This document shows, piece by piece, positions 4,756 to 5,220 of a stretch of 5,220 nt of DNA. Every line of letters begins with the position of its first letter. Position 1 is the stretch's first letter. Source of the DNA: Candidatus Dormiibacterota bacterium (GTDB taxonomy: Bacteria; Chloroflexota; Dormibacteria; Aeolococcales; Aeolococcaceae); NCBI GenBank assembly GCA_003153215.1, contig PLXL01000135.1, forward strand, positions 5,173-10,392. Reading direction: 5' to 3'. A program made the translations under genes and the position numbers. The notes beneath the pieces were generated by a model, which saw only the letters and a program-made list of their open reading frames with translations, had not been told where the DNA came from and searched no databases.

Positions 4756-5220
4756 TCAGGCCGGGACGGAGACTCCCACACCACCCCGGGTGGCACCGCC
4801 GTAGCGGGCCTTCTCGGCGGCGATGTCGAGCGGCGCCATCCGGCCCTGGGAGTCCGCGGTGATCAGCCTTGCGGGCACCAGCCAGGACACCTCGAACTCC
4901 AGGCCGTCGGGGTCGTGGGCATAGAGAGCCTTGGTGGTGCCGTGGTCGGTCGCCCCAACCAGGGCGCCGCGCTCGGCGAGGAGGTCCTGGATGCGCTCCA
5001 ATTCGTCCAGGGTGTCCACCTCCCAGGCGATGTGGTACAGCCCCACCGTGGTCCTGCCGGCGCCGGAGGCGGCGACCCCCTCTCCGACCGTGAAGAGCCC
5101 CAGATCGTGGTCGTTGGTGCTGGCCGGGGCCTGCAGGAAGATCGCGCTCCCCCCGGCCATCTCCATGACCACCCGGAAGTCGAGCATCTCGCGGTAGAAG
5201 GCGGCGGTCCGGGTGGCGTC
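4756..5220 (-). CDS. VOC-family protein (glyoxalase/extradiol dioxygenase-like), 5' end missing
   Basis: The frame stays open to the window edge. The sequence before the internal Met at 5187 reads DATRTAAFYREML, the usual first helix of a VOC domain, so the true start lies beyond 5220 and Met 5187 is not the start. The visible 154 residues contain HIAWEV (metal-ligand His of the second module) and GLEFEVSW (metal-ligand Glu), within a single paired beta-alpha-beta-beta-beta domain. The tail PLDIAAEKARYGG is typical of actinobacterial single-domain members. The substrate cannot be told. Although it neighbours arsR, no cysteine is present in the visible part, so the paired-Cys site of the C-As lyase ArsI is missing. 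It is on the opposite strand to arsR and probably belongs to the next transcription unit. Confidence 0.9.
   Translation of the reverse strand, partial: DATRTAAFYREMLDFRVVMEMAGGSAIFLQAPASTNDHDLGLFTVGEGVAASGAGRTTVGLYHIAWEVDTLDELERIQDLLAERGALVGATDHGTTKALYAHDPDGLEFEVSWLVPARLITADSQGRMAPLDIAAEKARYGGATRGGVGVSVPA

Noticed and set aside
4756..5220. VOC gene as ArsI, the C-As lyase of organoarsenical degradation
   Set aside because: ArsI is also a VOC dioxygenase found near ars genes, but it needs a conserved Cys pair, and no cysteine occurs in the visible part of this protein.
1..5220. tRNA, rRNA, CRISPR array or riboswitch
   Set aside because: No cloverleaf, no regularly spaced repeats and no recognisable riboswitch core seen on either strand by eye.

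Overview
The window comes from a high-GC bacterium, most likely a soil actinomycete (Actinomycetota). Coding DNA outside the mobile element is about two-thirds G+C or more, third codon positions are mostly G/C, and the arsM, truncated aquaporin, arsC order fits arsenic loci of this group. The assignment rests on composition and gene content only.

Layout. Positions 77-1600 (minus strand) hold an arsenic operon. It encodes ArsM (As(III) S-adenosylmethionine methyltransferase), then a short remnant that begins like an aquaporin/MIP protein, then ArsC (LMW-phosphatase-type arsenate reductase). Its regulator ArsR lies at 4350-4712 on the plus strand, divergent from arsM. A VOC-family protein gene, cut by the window edge, follows convergently at 4756-5220.

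Between arsM and arsR sits a 2,652-bp insertion, 1670-4321. Its ends are near-perfect 17-bp inverted repeats, flanked exactly by a 10-bp direct repeat (gatggttgtc at 1660-1669 and 4322-4331). It carries an IS1595/ISXO2-type DDE transposase and, on the opposite strand, two overlapping genes for unknown two-TM proteins. A strong candidate small gene lies antisense to the transposase leader. Both element ends carry inward promoters placed for leaderless or nearly leaderless mRNAs.

Removing the element and one repeat copy rebuilds an 87-bp divergent intergenic region. It would contain a TTGACA-18-TATGCT promoter for arsM, a TATAAT box for a leaderless arsR mRNA, and two similar 16-bp ArsR-type operators 41 bp apart. 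The insertion cuts the distal operator, changes the arsM -35 from TTGACA to CCGACA, and removes whatever -35 region arsR used. The system therefore looks like an ars regulon rewired by a transposon that brings an uncharacterised membrane-protein cassette. In the intact pathway ArsC would reduce arsenate, ArsM would methylate the resulting arsenite, and ArsR would sense it. No efflux pump is visible and the aquaporin is broken.
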